Below are positions 1-9,828 of a DNA stretch of 64,000 nucleotides, one piece after another. A program made the position numbers and the translations under genes. Source of the stretch: Chlorella sorokiniana (Eukaryota; Chlorophyta; Trebouxiophyceae; Chlorellales; Chlorellaceae); contig CP084619.1 of the NCBI GenBank assembly GCA_025917655.1, positions 3,391,001 through 3,455,000 of the forward strand, read 5' to 3'. Under the pieces are notes generated by a model. It saw nothing but the letters and a program-made list of their open reading frames with translations. It did not search any database and had not been told where the DNA came from. Numbering within the stretch: position 1 is the stretch's first letter; every line of letters begins with the position of its first letter.

Positions 1-992
1 CCACACCTGCGTATGCATGCAGCAGCGCGAGGCGGGTGTTGAGGTCCAGGGGCAGGCCGCGCGCCGCCATTTCGTCCCGCAGATCCTCCGCCCGCGACAC
101 GTGGCCCGCCCGCCCGCAGGCGCTGATGACGCTCGAGTAGGCGGCCGCCTGAGCACGGTCCAGGGGCAGCGCAGGCAGGTGTGTGGTGACCGGGAGCGGA
201 GGCTGGCTGGGGCCAGCAAGCTCGTGCAGCATGGGGGCAAGCAGCCAGACGGCAGCATGGCATCGCAGGGCAGCGGCGTGTGCGCTGCAGCTGCCTCCCG
301 TGTCCCTGCCGGGCCTGCAGCTCACGTCTGGCTCGATGCCTCGCCGCTGCATTTCCTGGAAGAACCACATTGCGTCCCCCAGCTTGCGGTTCTTCATGCA
401 CGCAAACAGACCTGCGCAGCGCATCGGGGCCCTGCGGTCGAGGGATGCACAGCGGGAAACGCCCGTCCCGCCCCCTGCAGCTTACCCGTCTTCAGGATCG
501 CGCGGTCTGGCCGCACCCCGTTGAGAGACATCTCATCCACCACATCGCGGATGAGGTACGCACTGCACACGGTCAGGCGGCAGCATGACTGGTGGCGGCG
601 ATTGCGGCAACACCGCTAGCGCCAGCTTCCTGGCCAAGCAAACCGCGCGCACACCCCGACAACTCCCCGGCTCACCGCTTCCGCCGCATCAGCCCCATCA
701 CCATGCTGCGGTAGTCGTCCAGGCCACGGGGCGCATCAACCGGGGCATCCAGCTGTGCGTCTTGCCGGCGGCGAGGGCTGCTGCTGCCCGCCCCGTCGTC
801 TGGGCCCTGCACCTCCCGCCACCATGCATCATCTACATCGCCGTCATCATCTTCAATCGCTTCAACGTGACTGCTAAGCTGCCTGCAACCGGCTGGTGCA
901 AAGGGTCCTCGCAGGACGGCATCGCAGCCTGCTGCTGTGGCCCTAGCTCTGCTGAGCAGCAGACCTGCAATTCGTGCCGATGGCCCTGACAT
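1..992 (-). CDS. Pentatricopeptide repeat (PPR) protein, organelle-targeted, 3' end cut by window edge
   Basis: Four exons join in frame on the minus strand: 992-676, 562-486, 411-326 and 148-7, each with GT donors and AG acceptors and matching phases. The first exon starts with an Arg/Ala-rich leader (MSGPSARIAGLLLSRARATA) suited to mitochondrial or plastid import, followed by an acidic linker. Later exons give typical 35-residue PPR helices, for example AAAYSSVISACGRAGHVSRA and repeat ends of the type EMQRRGIEPD and EMSLNGVRPD. PPR proteins bind organellar RNA and act in its processing, editing or translation. The coding sequence runs off the left edge, so repeat number and any C-terminal domain are unknown. 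It is divergent from the Tim17-family gene with 195 bp between start codons. Family call is firm; RNA target cannot be inferred. Confidence 0.85.
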
Positions 993-1187
993 GTTAAAGC
1001 AACATTGACCCCTTGTCGATCATTTACAACCTGCATGTACACTTCCAGGTGGCCAATTACTTCTCTCGGAGAGCAGCATAGACCCATTCCCGATAACGAT
1101 TGAACACAACAAATCACAAAGGTGTTCAGCCCCACTGACAGCCTCACACACGCTTTGGGGGTAGCAGTCGGTTTCTGAGCTCCAGCG

Positions 1188-2258
1188 ATGGGCTTTCTCT
1201 GGGGCAAAACGCGCTGCAATGAAGTCGCTGGCTGGGATGAACGTATGATTAGCAAGCTTACCGTTGCAGGTGAGGCTGGCATGCCGGTGATGGCGGCGGT
1301 AGCTGAGCACCAGCAGCGGACGGCGGCCAGGCATTGTCCCCTGCTCATGTTCAATGCCTGTTCCCTCTGTTGCTCGCACATTGCAGGAGGCACGGGTGCA
1401 GCGGTCGGCAGCGTGCTTTCGGTGATGCACCAGCAGCCGATGGTGCGGTTCACAGCGGCCTCCACCGCCTCCTTCCTCATGCTGGCCGGCTGCTTCAGCG
1501 GTGAGCCCAGGCCCAAGCGCTGGCTGCTTGCAAGCGTGGGGCCCTGCAGCGCGCTGAGCACACGTAAGACTGCACAGCGATGCTGCATGCGTGCGTGTGC
1601 CGCGCCAGCACGCTCCCTGCCCGCCCGCCCCCACCCCGTGCAGTGGTCCAAGAGGTGAGCCGTCTTGTGCGCTGCCGCGACAGCCCTGCCAACAGCGTGC
1701 TGGCGGGGGCGGCCACCGGCGCGCTGCTCTACAAGACGCACGGTGAGGGCCCGTGGGCCGGGTGGAGCCGATTGCGAGGGTCGCCCGCGCCGCCACACAG
1801 GGCCGACGCGACCCGCTGCGCTGCCCGCTCGTGCAGGCCAGTCAGGCGTGCCGGGGGCCGTCATCTGTGCAGCCCTGGGTGGCGCTGTGCACCTGCTGTC
1901 GGCCAGGGTAGAGGCAGCTGGCGGCCTGCAGCAGCTGCTGGTGTCGATGGACCTGCTGGACCCACCGCCAGAGTGGGAGGAGCAGCAGCAGCAGGCGCGC
2001 GCCAGGACAGCGGCGGCGGCGGCAGCGGCGGCGGCACAGCAGCAGCAAGCGGGGGAGGAGCCGGCTGCGCGGCGCTGGTGGCACTCGCTGCTGCCTGTGC
2101 GGCGCATGAGCGACCAGGAGTGGGAGGAGTACCGGGCGGCGCAGGACGAGGCGCAGCGCCAGCGCATTGAGGCGGCGCTTGCGGGCGGCCTGCCGGTCAT
2201 GGTGGAGCGCCGCCGACAGCAGCAGCAGCAGCAGCAGCAGGCCACAGACAAGGCGTGA
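1188..2258 (+). CDS. Tim17/Tim22/Tim23-family inner membrane protein
   Basis: Exons 1188-1269, 1387-1500, 1644-1742 and 1837-2258 join without a frameshift to give 238 residues. Glycine-rich hydrophobic segments occur at about residues 27-65, 82-100 and 108-125, and the motif NSVLAGAATGALL matches the Tim17/22/23 signature (R..D..NS..AG..TG). The tail is hydrophilic, with an Ala/Gln stretch and an exact (CAG)8 run coding Gln just before the stop. Family members are subunits of mitochondrial TIM translocases, TIMMDC1-like complex I assembly factors, or plastid HP30/OEP16-type pores; I cannot choose between these. The ATG at 1188 is the first in frame, but an upstream exon is not excluded. It shares its upstream region with the PPR gene. 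Confidence 0.7.
2217..2240 (+). repeat. (CAG)8 trinucleotide repeat in coding sequence
   Basis: Eight perfect CAG units encode Gln near the C-terminus of the Tim17-family protein. Length is likely to vary between strains. Confidence 0.9.
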
Positions 2259-2878
2259 GGTGCGCAGGCGAGGCCCTGCTGTAACAGCTCTTGACGGGTT
2301 TACAGAGCCAGAACAGGATGAATGGGTGCATGCCTTGCGGTAGAAAGGAACGCCGCAAAGGCACAAGACGGTTTCTGTTGCAAAAACCAATGAGCCACAG
2401 CAAAGTTTCACGAGGCAGAGCAAAGAAGTGCATTGGTACACTGCAAACATGTATAGGCAGTGGAGGGTTATAGAGGCTGCTATGTGCTAATTGACTGATA
2501 TGCTGCAGAGTACCTGACATCTGACTCTGACAGTGATTCGGGCGGCGCACAACCGGACAGACACGTCCGCATGGTGCCCTTCAGGCCGGGTGCAGCCCAG
2601 TCAAAACTTCTGCTGGCTAAAACGCTCACTGCTTAGAAAGGAACTGCAGTTGGCATTCCTGTGGGTTGGGGGTGCCAGGCTGCAGGCGCTGGCGATCTCA
2701 CAGCAGCCGCCACGCATGTTGACCGCACGGGCTCACGCCTGCGTAGCAAGGAGCGAGGGTGGGGTGCTGTTAGCGAGGTGCACCCGGGTGCATGCAGCGC
2801 AGGAAACGAGTGAATCCACACAACAACCGCATACCTCAGAACTTCTGCCTCACACCCACCTTCGGTGTTGGCTAGTCG
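2259..2878. other. Intergenic, no gene recognised
   Basis: This stretch lies between the stop of the Tim17-family gene and the 3' end of the minus-strand gene at 2879, so it should hold two converging 3' UTRs. A TGTAA (algal poly(A)-type signal) occurs at 2280-2284, only about 20 bases past the stop. Open frames here are short and show no protein-like composition. Confidence 0.5.
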
Positions 2879-3529
2879 TTACGACGATTCTGCCACCAGG
2901 CTGGATTGCCGCGCGCGGGCGCCAGACAGCAGTGCGGCTACGCGGCTGGTTGCCGCAGAACGGGATGCCGCCAGCAGGGAGGAAATCTGGGCGGAGGGCA
3001 GGCCCTCTGCGGCGGCCGCCGCCCCTGCTCGCGAGACCACCATCGCCTCCTCTGCCTCAGTCTCCTGGTAGACCACCCTGCGCTGCCGCTCGCGCCACTG
3101 GCCCACCCGCTCCTCCTGCTCCTTGAGCCGCCGCTCCCAGCGCGACCACCAGTGGGGCCCACCCATTGCCCTTGTATCGCTCAACGCAGCCGCGTTGGCT
3201 GCAGCAGCTGCGGCGCGCCGCTGCATGCCCTCTGTGACCACCACCAGCAGCACGGTGGCCAGCACACAGGCGCCCGCCACCGACATGCGCATGGCACGCC
3301 GCTGACCCACATGCCCGGCGTGGCCAATCTGAGAGCCCTGCAACAAGTGATGCATGAACAAGGGCCTCTGGGTTGGTTGCCGTTGAGGTGGAGGGCTGGG
3401 CTGCTGGCAGTTCCAACAAAAGCAGCTGGCTGCGCAAGCGACGGGTTTGCTGGCAGTAGCGGCTGCGTAGCAGGGCGCGGGAGCCTGCCTCACCGGCAGC
3501 AGCGAGCGCGGGGTGAAGGGGGACGGCAT
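2879..3529 (-). CDS. Small single-pass membrane protein, unrecognised
   Basis: A continuous minus-strand frame of 216 residues. I do not recognise a family. One clear hydrophobic segment (SVAGACVLATVLLVVVTEG, about residues 82-100) is followed by an Arg/Glu/Gln-rich helical stretch (WERRLKEQEERVGQWRERQR) that could form a coiled coil, then an Ala/Ser-rich tail. The 80 residues before the membrane segment are Pro/Gln/Cys-rich and may be UTR or an intron; a start at the Met-Arg-Met just before the segment is an alternative. No intron is needed in the conserved-looking part. Support is composition and length only, so this could be a chance frame. Confidence 0.4.
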   Translation of the reverse strand: MPSPFTPRSLLPVRQAPAPCYAAATASKPVACAASCFCWNCQQPSPPPQRQPTQRPLFMHHLLQGSQIGHAGHVGQRRAMRMSVAGACVLATVLLVVVTEGMQRRAAAAAANAAALSDTRAMGGPHWWSRWERRLKEQEERVGQWRERQRRVVYQETEAEEAMVVSRAGAAAAAEGLPSAQISSLLAASRSAATSRVAALLSGARARQSSLVAESS

Positions 3530-3999
3530 GTTCGGCCAGAGCCTGGGCTGGCGTGCGAAGCTCCGTAAGTCTTACGGAGCCCTTGCCCTGCAACAACCCG
3601 CGACAAGGCTGTTCCGCCAAGCTGTTGCCCGCAAAAAGCACCCAATGTCGAACAAATACGTTGGTCGCCCACAAATGTGGCAGCCAACACAGGCGGCAAG
3701 CGACGATCTCTTCTTCTTGGTGCGACGAAGCGTTTGACGGGCAACGAGCGCGTGCAGTTTCCCCGAGTCGTAACCAAAGAGCTGCAGCAGTAGCCTGCGG
3801 AATTCCCCACCTGAGAGGAGGCCGCAATGCGTGTCGTACCGCAGTACCGCGAGTTTGTTTTCAGGGGCACCACACATTTCAACTTGAATTGTTATTGGTA
3901 TGAAATCAAGGAAGGAACTTGCAACCGTGGTTCCTCTCGGCTCAACAGTTGGCCATCACCCAATCTCTCTCGCCCGGCGCCGCCTTGCCACCACCTATC
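3530..3999. other. Intergenic / divergent promoter region
   Basis: It separates the minus-strand membrane-protein gene from the plus-strand acyltransferase gene. I see no protein-like frame, RNA gene or repeat. It probably holds both 5' UTRs and promoters. Confidence 0.45.
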
Positions 4000-6900
4000 A
4001 TGCCGCATTGCGTAGTCAGAGCAGCTGGACGCCTTCCAAGCGTGGCGCATGTGGCGAAATTGGCGGGGGCTCCGGTTCGACAGCAGCGGCGGCAGAGCCG
4101 CCCGCCGGGCGACGGCGCCCTTGCGCTGTCGCTCCGCCCGGCGGTCAGCCCAGCAGCTCTTCAGGTCAGGAGCGCAGCATGGTACCGGGATCCGGTGTCG
4201 CTACCATTGCAGCAGCTCCCAGCACCTCGCAGCAGCAGGATAGCGTGGAAGGCGAGCCTGCTGCCGACGCTCCCTTGGCCTCGCCGGCACCAGCCACGGG
4301 CGCTTCCCTCAGCGGCTCCGCGGCTGCAGCAGCAGCACCTTCCTTGAATGAGCCGACAGCTCCCAGCATGCGCGGCGATAGTGCTGCTCCAAGTCCTGGC
4401 GTCGCCCCGCAGCGCCAGGGCCCTGCCCGCCCTACGCCCAGCAGCCCCCGCCCAGGATGAGGCTGCGCGCTGCGCTGGAGGTTGGGGAGGGGCCGCCCCG
4501 CCTGCTGTCCCCCTGCAGCTGGCTGGTGGCCACTCCGCGGCGGCAGATGGAGGCCCAGCTCCAGCCGACCGCGCGCGCCTGCCGCTGCTGCTCTACCTGC
4601 CTGGCATTGACGGCAGCGGGCTGGCGGCCTCGCGCCAGTTCCCCTCCCTGCTGCGCAAGTTTGACATGCGCGCGCTGGTGACGCCGGTGCAGGTGCGAGC
4701 GCTGGGCAGCAGGCAGCAGGGGCTGCCGCTGCGGGCGCCTGCAGGCACCCTGAATCGGTGCCTTTCCTTGCTGCCTCGCATGGCGGCCTGTCAGCGCTCC
4801 TCACGCTGCAGTGCTTGCCGCTGCGCCCGCCCGTCCAGGACCGCGCACCCCCTTCCCCGAGCTGGTGGCCATCGTGGCCGACTTCCTGAGGCAGGAGGTG
4901 CCCACGCACCCCCACGCGCCCCGTCTACCTCCTGGGGAGTCGTTTGGCGGGCTGCTGGCGCTGGCGGTGGCGGCGGGTGAGGGCCGCTGCACGCCCTGGG
5001 GCGGCGCGAACTAATCCTCTCACCCCCTGCCGCTGCCCTGCGCATGTGGCCAGCGGGCACGTCGATAAGGCTGTTCCGCTGTGCGTGACGCAGCGCCCGC
5101 TGGCGCCCCTGTTGCGCTGCCGCCCGCAGAGGTGCCCGCGCTGGTGGATCGCCTGGTGCTGGTCAACCCCGCCACCTCCTTCTCCTCCTCGCTGTGGCCC
5201 GTGCTGGGCCCCCTGCTGCCGCGTGTACCGCCCGAGCTGTACCGCGCACTGCCCTGGCGCTGGCCCCCATCCTGGCCAACCCCGTCAACCTGCTGGCGGC
5301 GGGGCTGGATGCCAGGTGGGGCTGCCGGGCCCCTACGGGCGCCGTGCGCTGCTGCTCGCGTGGCGGCGCTGCTGCTGGTGTTGCGTTGCCGTTCAGGCCC
5401 CATGTGCAGCTGTCTCACCCGCGCTGCACCTGCTGGCTCCCCCTCGCCGCCTCATGCAGCCCCGGCGGTAGCGTGCCGCAGCGTGCCGCCGCGCTGGCGG
5501 AGACGGCGGTGAACCTGCTGCAGCAGCTGCCCGTGCTGGCGGAGATCCTGCCCGCAGGTGCGTGCTACCCCTGGGGCTGAGCCGGCTGTGTGAACCTGCT
5601 GGCAAGGGAGCTCGCGGCAGCCCCCGGCTGCTGCTACGGGCCCGCGGCGGCGCTGTCCTTGCCAACCCAGCCTACCCGGCCGCGCCCCGCTGCAGACACG
5701 CTGGCCTGGAAGCTGGAGCTGCTGCGTGAGGGGGCGCGGCGGTGGAGCCGCTGCTGCCGCGCATCCCGCAGCGCGCCTTTGTGCTGGTCGGTGACCAGGA
5801 CCTGCTGCTGCCCTCGGGGGAGGAGGGGCCCCGCCTGCAGCGCGCCCTGCCCCGCGCCCAGCTGCGCGTGGAGAAGGGGCGCAGCCACGCGCTGCTGCAG
5901 GTGCGGCGGCAGCCCTCCTCGCAAAGGAGCCGCCTGTGTGGGACTGTGTGGGGCTGGGGAGGCCCCTGCACAGGGCAGGCTGCTCCCCGTGCGTGCCCTG
6001 TTGGGCCCAGCCACCCGCTCCCCGCCAGCGCCCGCCCCTGCCAGCGCCGTCTGCGGGTGCAAGGCCCCGATGCCTCTGCCCCGCGCCTGCTGCCTGCTGC
6101 GTGGCTGCAGGAGGGCGGCGTGGACCTGGCGCGGATCCTGGAGGAGGAGGGGTTTTACGTGCCGGTGCGACGCATGTCGGCCCCCATCAGGTGCGGGCGG
6201 GCTGGTTGCGTGTGTGCAAGGGGGTGGGAGGGGGACAGGTGGTGCTGTGAGCACGCAGCGCGACTCTTTTGGAGGCAGGGCGGCCGGCTGCCAGTTGCTG
6301 GGACCCAGCCCACCCCTGCGGCACGAGGCTGACCCGGCTCGCCACGTGCTGCGCTGCACCCCCTGCCGCAGCAAGCGCACGGCGGTCAGCTTCGGCGTGG
6401 CCGCCCCATCGAGCTGCCCACGCCCAGCGAGGTCGACCGGTGCGGCGGCGCTGACCTGGTGCCTGCGGCCAGCGCTTGGCCCCCGCGGCTGCTGCTGCAT
6501 GACCCCAGCAGCACTCTGCATCCGTGCTGCCACGCACCCTGCCACCCCTCCACCCCCGCCCCCCCTGCAGCTACGCCGAGCGCACCACCTCCTTTGGTCG
6601 GCGGCTGAGCAGCCCGGTGTTCATTTCCAGCGGGCCCGACGGCCGCCGCGTGCTAGGCCTGTCTGCCATCCCGGAGGGCCGCCCGCTGCTGCTGGTGGGC
6701 AACCACCAGACGCTGGCCCTGGACCTCGGCCTCATCGCCGAACAGTTCCTGAGGGAGCGGCGCCTGCTGCTGCGCGGCCTCGCCCACCCAGTCATCTTCG
6801 AGCAGACCTTTGGGGGCGGCGACCAGGGCAGCGCGGCGCCGGGGAGCCCGGCGGCGCGGCGGGCGGCGGCGGCAGCGGCGGCGGCGCCAGGGACGGCCTG

Positions 6901-8116
6901 CCCGGCTGGGATCCCATCTCCACCTTTGGCGCTGCGTTGGAGGGTGAGCTGCGGCTGGGGCCGCCTCCTGGTCAGCGGTGCATGTGAGGCCGGCTGTGCT
7001 GAATCCGGCCAGCCGGCACGGCTTTTGGGTGTGAGCATGCTGTCGTGCCCCCTCCTGGCTCAGGCATGCGCCCCAGCAGCAGCAGCAGCACGGCAGGCAG
7101 CGGCACCGCCGACGGGCGCAGCACCTTCCGCGACCTCATGACCACCTTTGGCGCGGTGCCCGTGTCGGCCTTCAACATGCACCGCCTGCTGGCTGCGGGG
7201 GAGGCGGTGCTGCTGTTCCCGGGGGCGTGCGTGAGGCGTACAAGGGCAAGGGGAGGAGTACCGGCTGTTCTGGCCGCAGCGCTCAGGCAAGCATGGGGTG
7301 GGGGCTCCCCTGCGTCTTTGCGTTGGGTGGGCTGCAAGGGGGGTACCTGGAGGCAGGGCGCTGCGCCTGTGCTCGCTCATCCCTGCCTGTCGCTGTGGTG
7401 GCAAGACGCGTCCCGCGCCGCCGCTGCCCCACCACCGCAGAGTTCATCCGCATGGCCGCCCGCTTTGGCGCCACCATCGTTCCCTTTGCCGCGGTGGGCG
7501 TCGACGACTCCCTCAACATCCTGGCAGACTCGCGCCAGCTGGAGGGCCTGCCGCTGGTGGGCGACGCGCTGCAGCGGCGCGCGGGGGCCTGCCGCAGGCG
7601 CGCCGAGGCGTGGCGGCCGACTCGTTTGGCGAGGACGAGTCGTTTGTGGCGCCGCTGGCCGTGCCGCGCCTGCCCCCCGCCGCCTCTACTTCCTGTTCCA
7701 GCCGCCCCTGCACACCAGCCCAGAAGACCTCAAGGTGCGTGCGCTCAGGGGCGTGGCAGGCAGGCGAGCAGCTGGGCCTGGCTTGCGTTAGGGGCGCGAG
7801 GCGACACATACAGATGGGTGCAAGCGCTGGTTGGCCTTCTGGGCGCGCTGCATACTCCAGTGCTGCCATGGGCTGTGGAATCCGCGCTGGCTTGCCGCGG
7901 CGCCTCCTCCTTAGAACCCCCACCCCCACCCCCACCCCCAAGCAGGACCGCGCTCGGTGCGACGAGCTCTACCGCCAGACCCGAGCGTCGGTGGAGCAGG
8001 GCCTGTCCTGGCTGCTGGAGAGGAGGCAGCGCGACCCCTACGGCGAGTTCCTGCCCCGACAGCTGTACGAGGCCGCGTACCGCGGCACCCAAGCCCCCAC
8101 CTTCCCGCTGGACTAG
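4000..8116 (+). CDS. Phytyl ester synthase/diacylglycerol acyltransferase-type protein, plastid
   Basis: A multi-exon gene with the two-part architecture of plant PES/ELT proteins. ATG 4000 opens a Ser/Ala/Arg-rich leader (MPHCVVRAAGRLPSVAHVAK) suited to plastid import. The alpha/beta-hydrolase half shows LLLYLPGIDGSGL (about 4592-4625), the nucleophile elbow GESFGGLLALAVA (about 4940), LVLVNPATSFS (5155), an acid motif VGDQDLLLPS (5790) and GRSHALLQ (5880). The acyltransferase half shows LLLVGNHQTLALDLG (6690), then FGAVPVSAFNMHR (7150) and VLLFPGG (7213), ending at TAG 8114-8116. Plant homologues esterify phytol and make triacylglycerol in chloroplasts during senescence or nitrogen stress. 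The frame breaks at several short G/C runs (elbow, after VLLFPG, at KGKGEE), each repaired by one base; I read these as assembly errors. Exon ends in the first 700 bp are uncertain. Confidence 0.8.
7917..7940. repeat. (CCCCCA)n microsatellite at an intron 3' end
   Basis: About four CCCCCA units form the pyrimidine-rich tract just before the AG that opens the last exon of the acyltransferase gene. Confidence 0.8.
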
Positions 8117-8433
8117 GGCGGCGGCAGCTGGAGAGCGACGAGGCTGTGACCCAGCAAGCAGACGACAGTAACTACCTGCCAGTGATCCCATATCGACAGT
8201 TTCATTAGCACTTGGATTCTTTAGCTGCGAGAGTGCTGCAGCAAGCCGGTGGAGTGCCACCCATTCTTTAGCAACGTGCGAACCATGTGAAAAGTGATGC
8301 AAACAACGCGGTGCTGCAGCTGGGCTGGTGGCGGTGTCCTGAGGAGCAGGGCTCGCCAGGCACGTGCCTCCACACAACCCCCGTCAAACAATGGGCGGGG
8401 AATGACACAGGGAGGGGCCAGCCAGCCCGGCCC

Positions 8434-9781
8434 TCACTCCTCGTCGTCCCACATCGCCGCCAGCTCCTCGTCCTGCCCGAAGAACGCGCCCGCCAGCACC
8501 AGCAGGATGTTGAGGTGCGGCAGGCGCGGGTCGGCGGCGCCATCCTTGCCCAGCGCCGCGCGCTGCCCGCGCAGGCGCGCAGCAGCTGGCGGTACAGCGC
8601 GCAGGTGTCGGCGTGCAGCGGGCGCTCGACGCGGGCGGACAGGGCGTAGAGGCGCGCCGCGGCCTGCGGCCCCACCTCGCCGCACCGCACCGCCTCGCGC
8701 ATTGCGCTGTGCAGCTGGCGGCGCACGCCGAGCTGCACAGGGGGCGTGTCGCGGGAGGCGCAGGTGACGGCTCACGTTGTGGCGGCAACTCTGCCCCCTG
8801 CTGCTGGCTGGCAGCGCCGGGCGCCGCAGGCCCCCAGCCCCACCGACACACACACACACACACACCTGGTCCAGCCCGCGCAAGGCCTCCAGCTCGGGCA
8901 TGCAAGCAGAAGGGGGTCCAGCTGAAGCGCCTCCAGCTCAGCCTGCACTGCGGCAGCCGGGACGGCGCCCCGCGACGTCCACCGCCACATGCAAGCCACC
9001 TGGCGCAGCAGCTGCCGCCGCCTCGCCGCTCAGCAGCTCGTGCTCCCTGCAGCAAGCATGCGAGCCTTGGCACCTCCGTCAATGCGAATGCTGCAGCCCA
9101 CATCTCCGCTTCTGCGGCTGGTTGCCGCGGGCACGCCCTTGCCGGCCCAGCGCGGCGCGGCCTCACCGCTGCAGGCGCCGTCGCAGCTGCGCAAACTGGT
9201 GCAGGAAGTCGCGGGTCCAGGTGGCGCTGGGGACCAGGGCCGGGTCACAGGCGGCCACCCCGGGGTCTGCTGCCAGGTAGCGGCTGGCGCGGTGCGGCCT
9301 GCCCGCCACAGCCTGCTGCCGCTCAGCCTCTGCGTCCCGGCCCTGGCCGTGCGGCGCGTCTGCCACCGTCTGCTGGCTGCTGGGCGGCGCTGTCGGGGCT
9401 GTGACCACGTCTGGCAGGTGACGAGCCTCGTACCTGCGAACAGCCGCAGGTGTGTGGCATCAAGCGCTGGACATGCGGGCCCTGTCGAGCGCGGGGGCGC
9501 CGCTGCTGCGCAACAGCACCTGACCCTGCGGAGGTATTCTTCAACTGTTTGCGGCTCCTCCTCCTCCCAATTCGGTTCGCCCCCTCCACTGGTAGACACT
9601 GGTAAATGCCGTATTCCCGCTTGTCCTCTTCCTCCGACGAGTCGTCCTCGCCTTCATCATCATCTTCTTCCTCCTCTCCAATGCGTTCCGCATCCTCGTC
9701 CATCGAATCCTCATCGTATTCTGTCATCTTTAACGCATCCAAAGCCTCCTGTCCTTCACCAACGCTCTCAACTGAGGCCAT
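8434..9781 (-). CDS. GEMIN2: Gemin2/SIP1 homologue (SMN-complex snRNP assembly)
   Basis: Minus-strand gene starting at ATG 9781. The first exon encodes a Glu/Asp-rich N-terminus, then QCLPVEG and, after a one-base break in a G run near 9591, GEPNWEEEEPQTVEEYLRRV, matching the Gemin2 pattern (LPVEGEP...P..EYLRRV). A later exon gives ATWTRDFLHQFAQLRRRLQR (about 9170-9230), equivalent to the helix that follows the SMN-binding part. The 3' exon gives RLYALSARVERPLHADTCAL (about 8610-8670) and HLNILLVLAGAFFGQDEEL, the Gemin2 C-terminal signature, ending at 8434. Gemin2 holds the Sm pentamer during spliceosomal snRNP assembly. One more one-base loss sits near 8560. The exon between about 8760 and 9000 is poorly resolved and its intron holds a CA repeat. 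Confidence 0.75.
8846..8865. repeat. (CA)n microsatellite in a Gemin2 intron
   Basis: About ten CA units lie just downstream of a donor site; on the coding strand this is a GT repeat starting at the splice donor. Confidence 0.85.
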
Positions 9782-9828
9782 TCTCGGGCCCTGGTTTCAC
9801 AAGTGCGCTCTTATGTGTCTCGGAAGTT
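9782..9828. promoter_or_regulatory. 47-bp gap between divergent start codons (shared promoter)
   Basis: ATG of Gemin2 (minus, 9781) and ATG of the transporter (plus, 9829) are separated by 47 bp. Both genes must start transcription inside this gap or inside each other. No TATA-like box is visible in it. Confidence 0.5.

Noticed and set aside
833-2251. 472-codon open frame on the minus strand
   Set aside because: It lies opposite the phase-consistent exons of the Tim17-family gene and has Cys/Arg/Ser-rich, non-protein-like composition.
7917-7940. CCCCCA repeats as telomere-like sequence
   Set aside because: Only a few units, placed as the pyrimidine tract of an intron; similar tracts occur in other introns.
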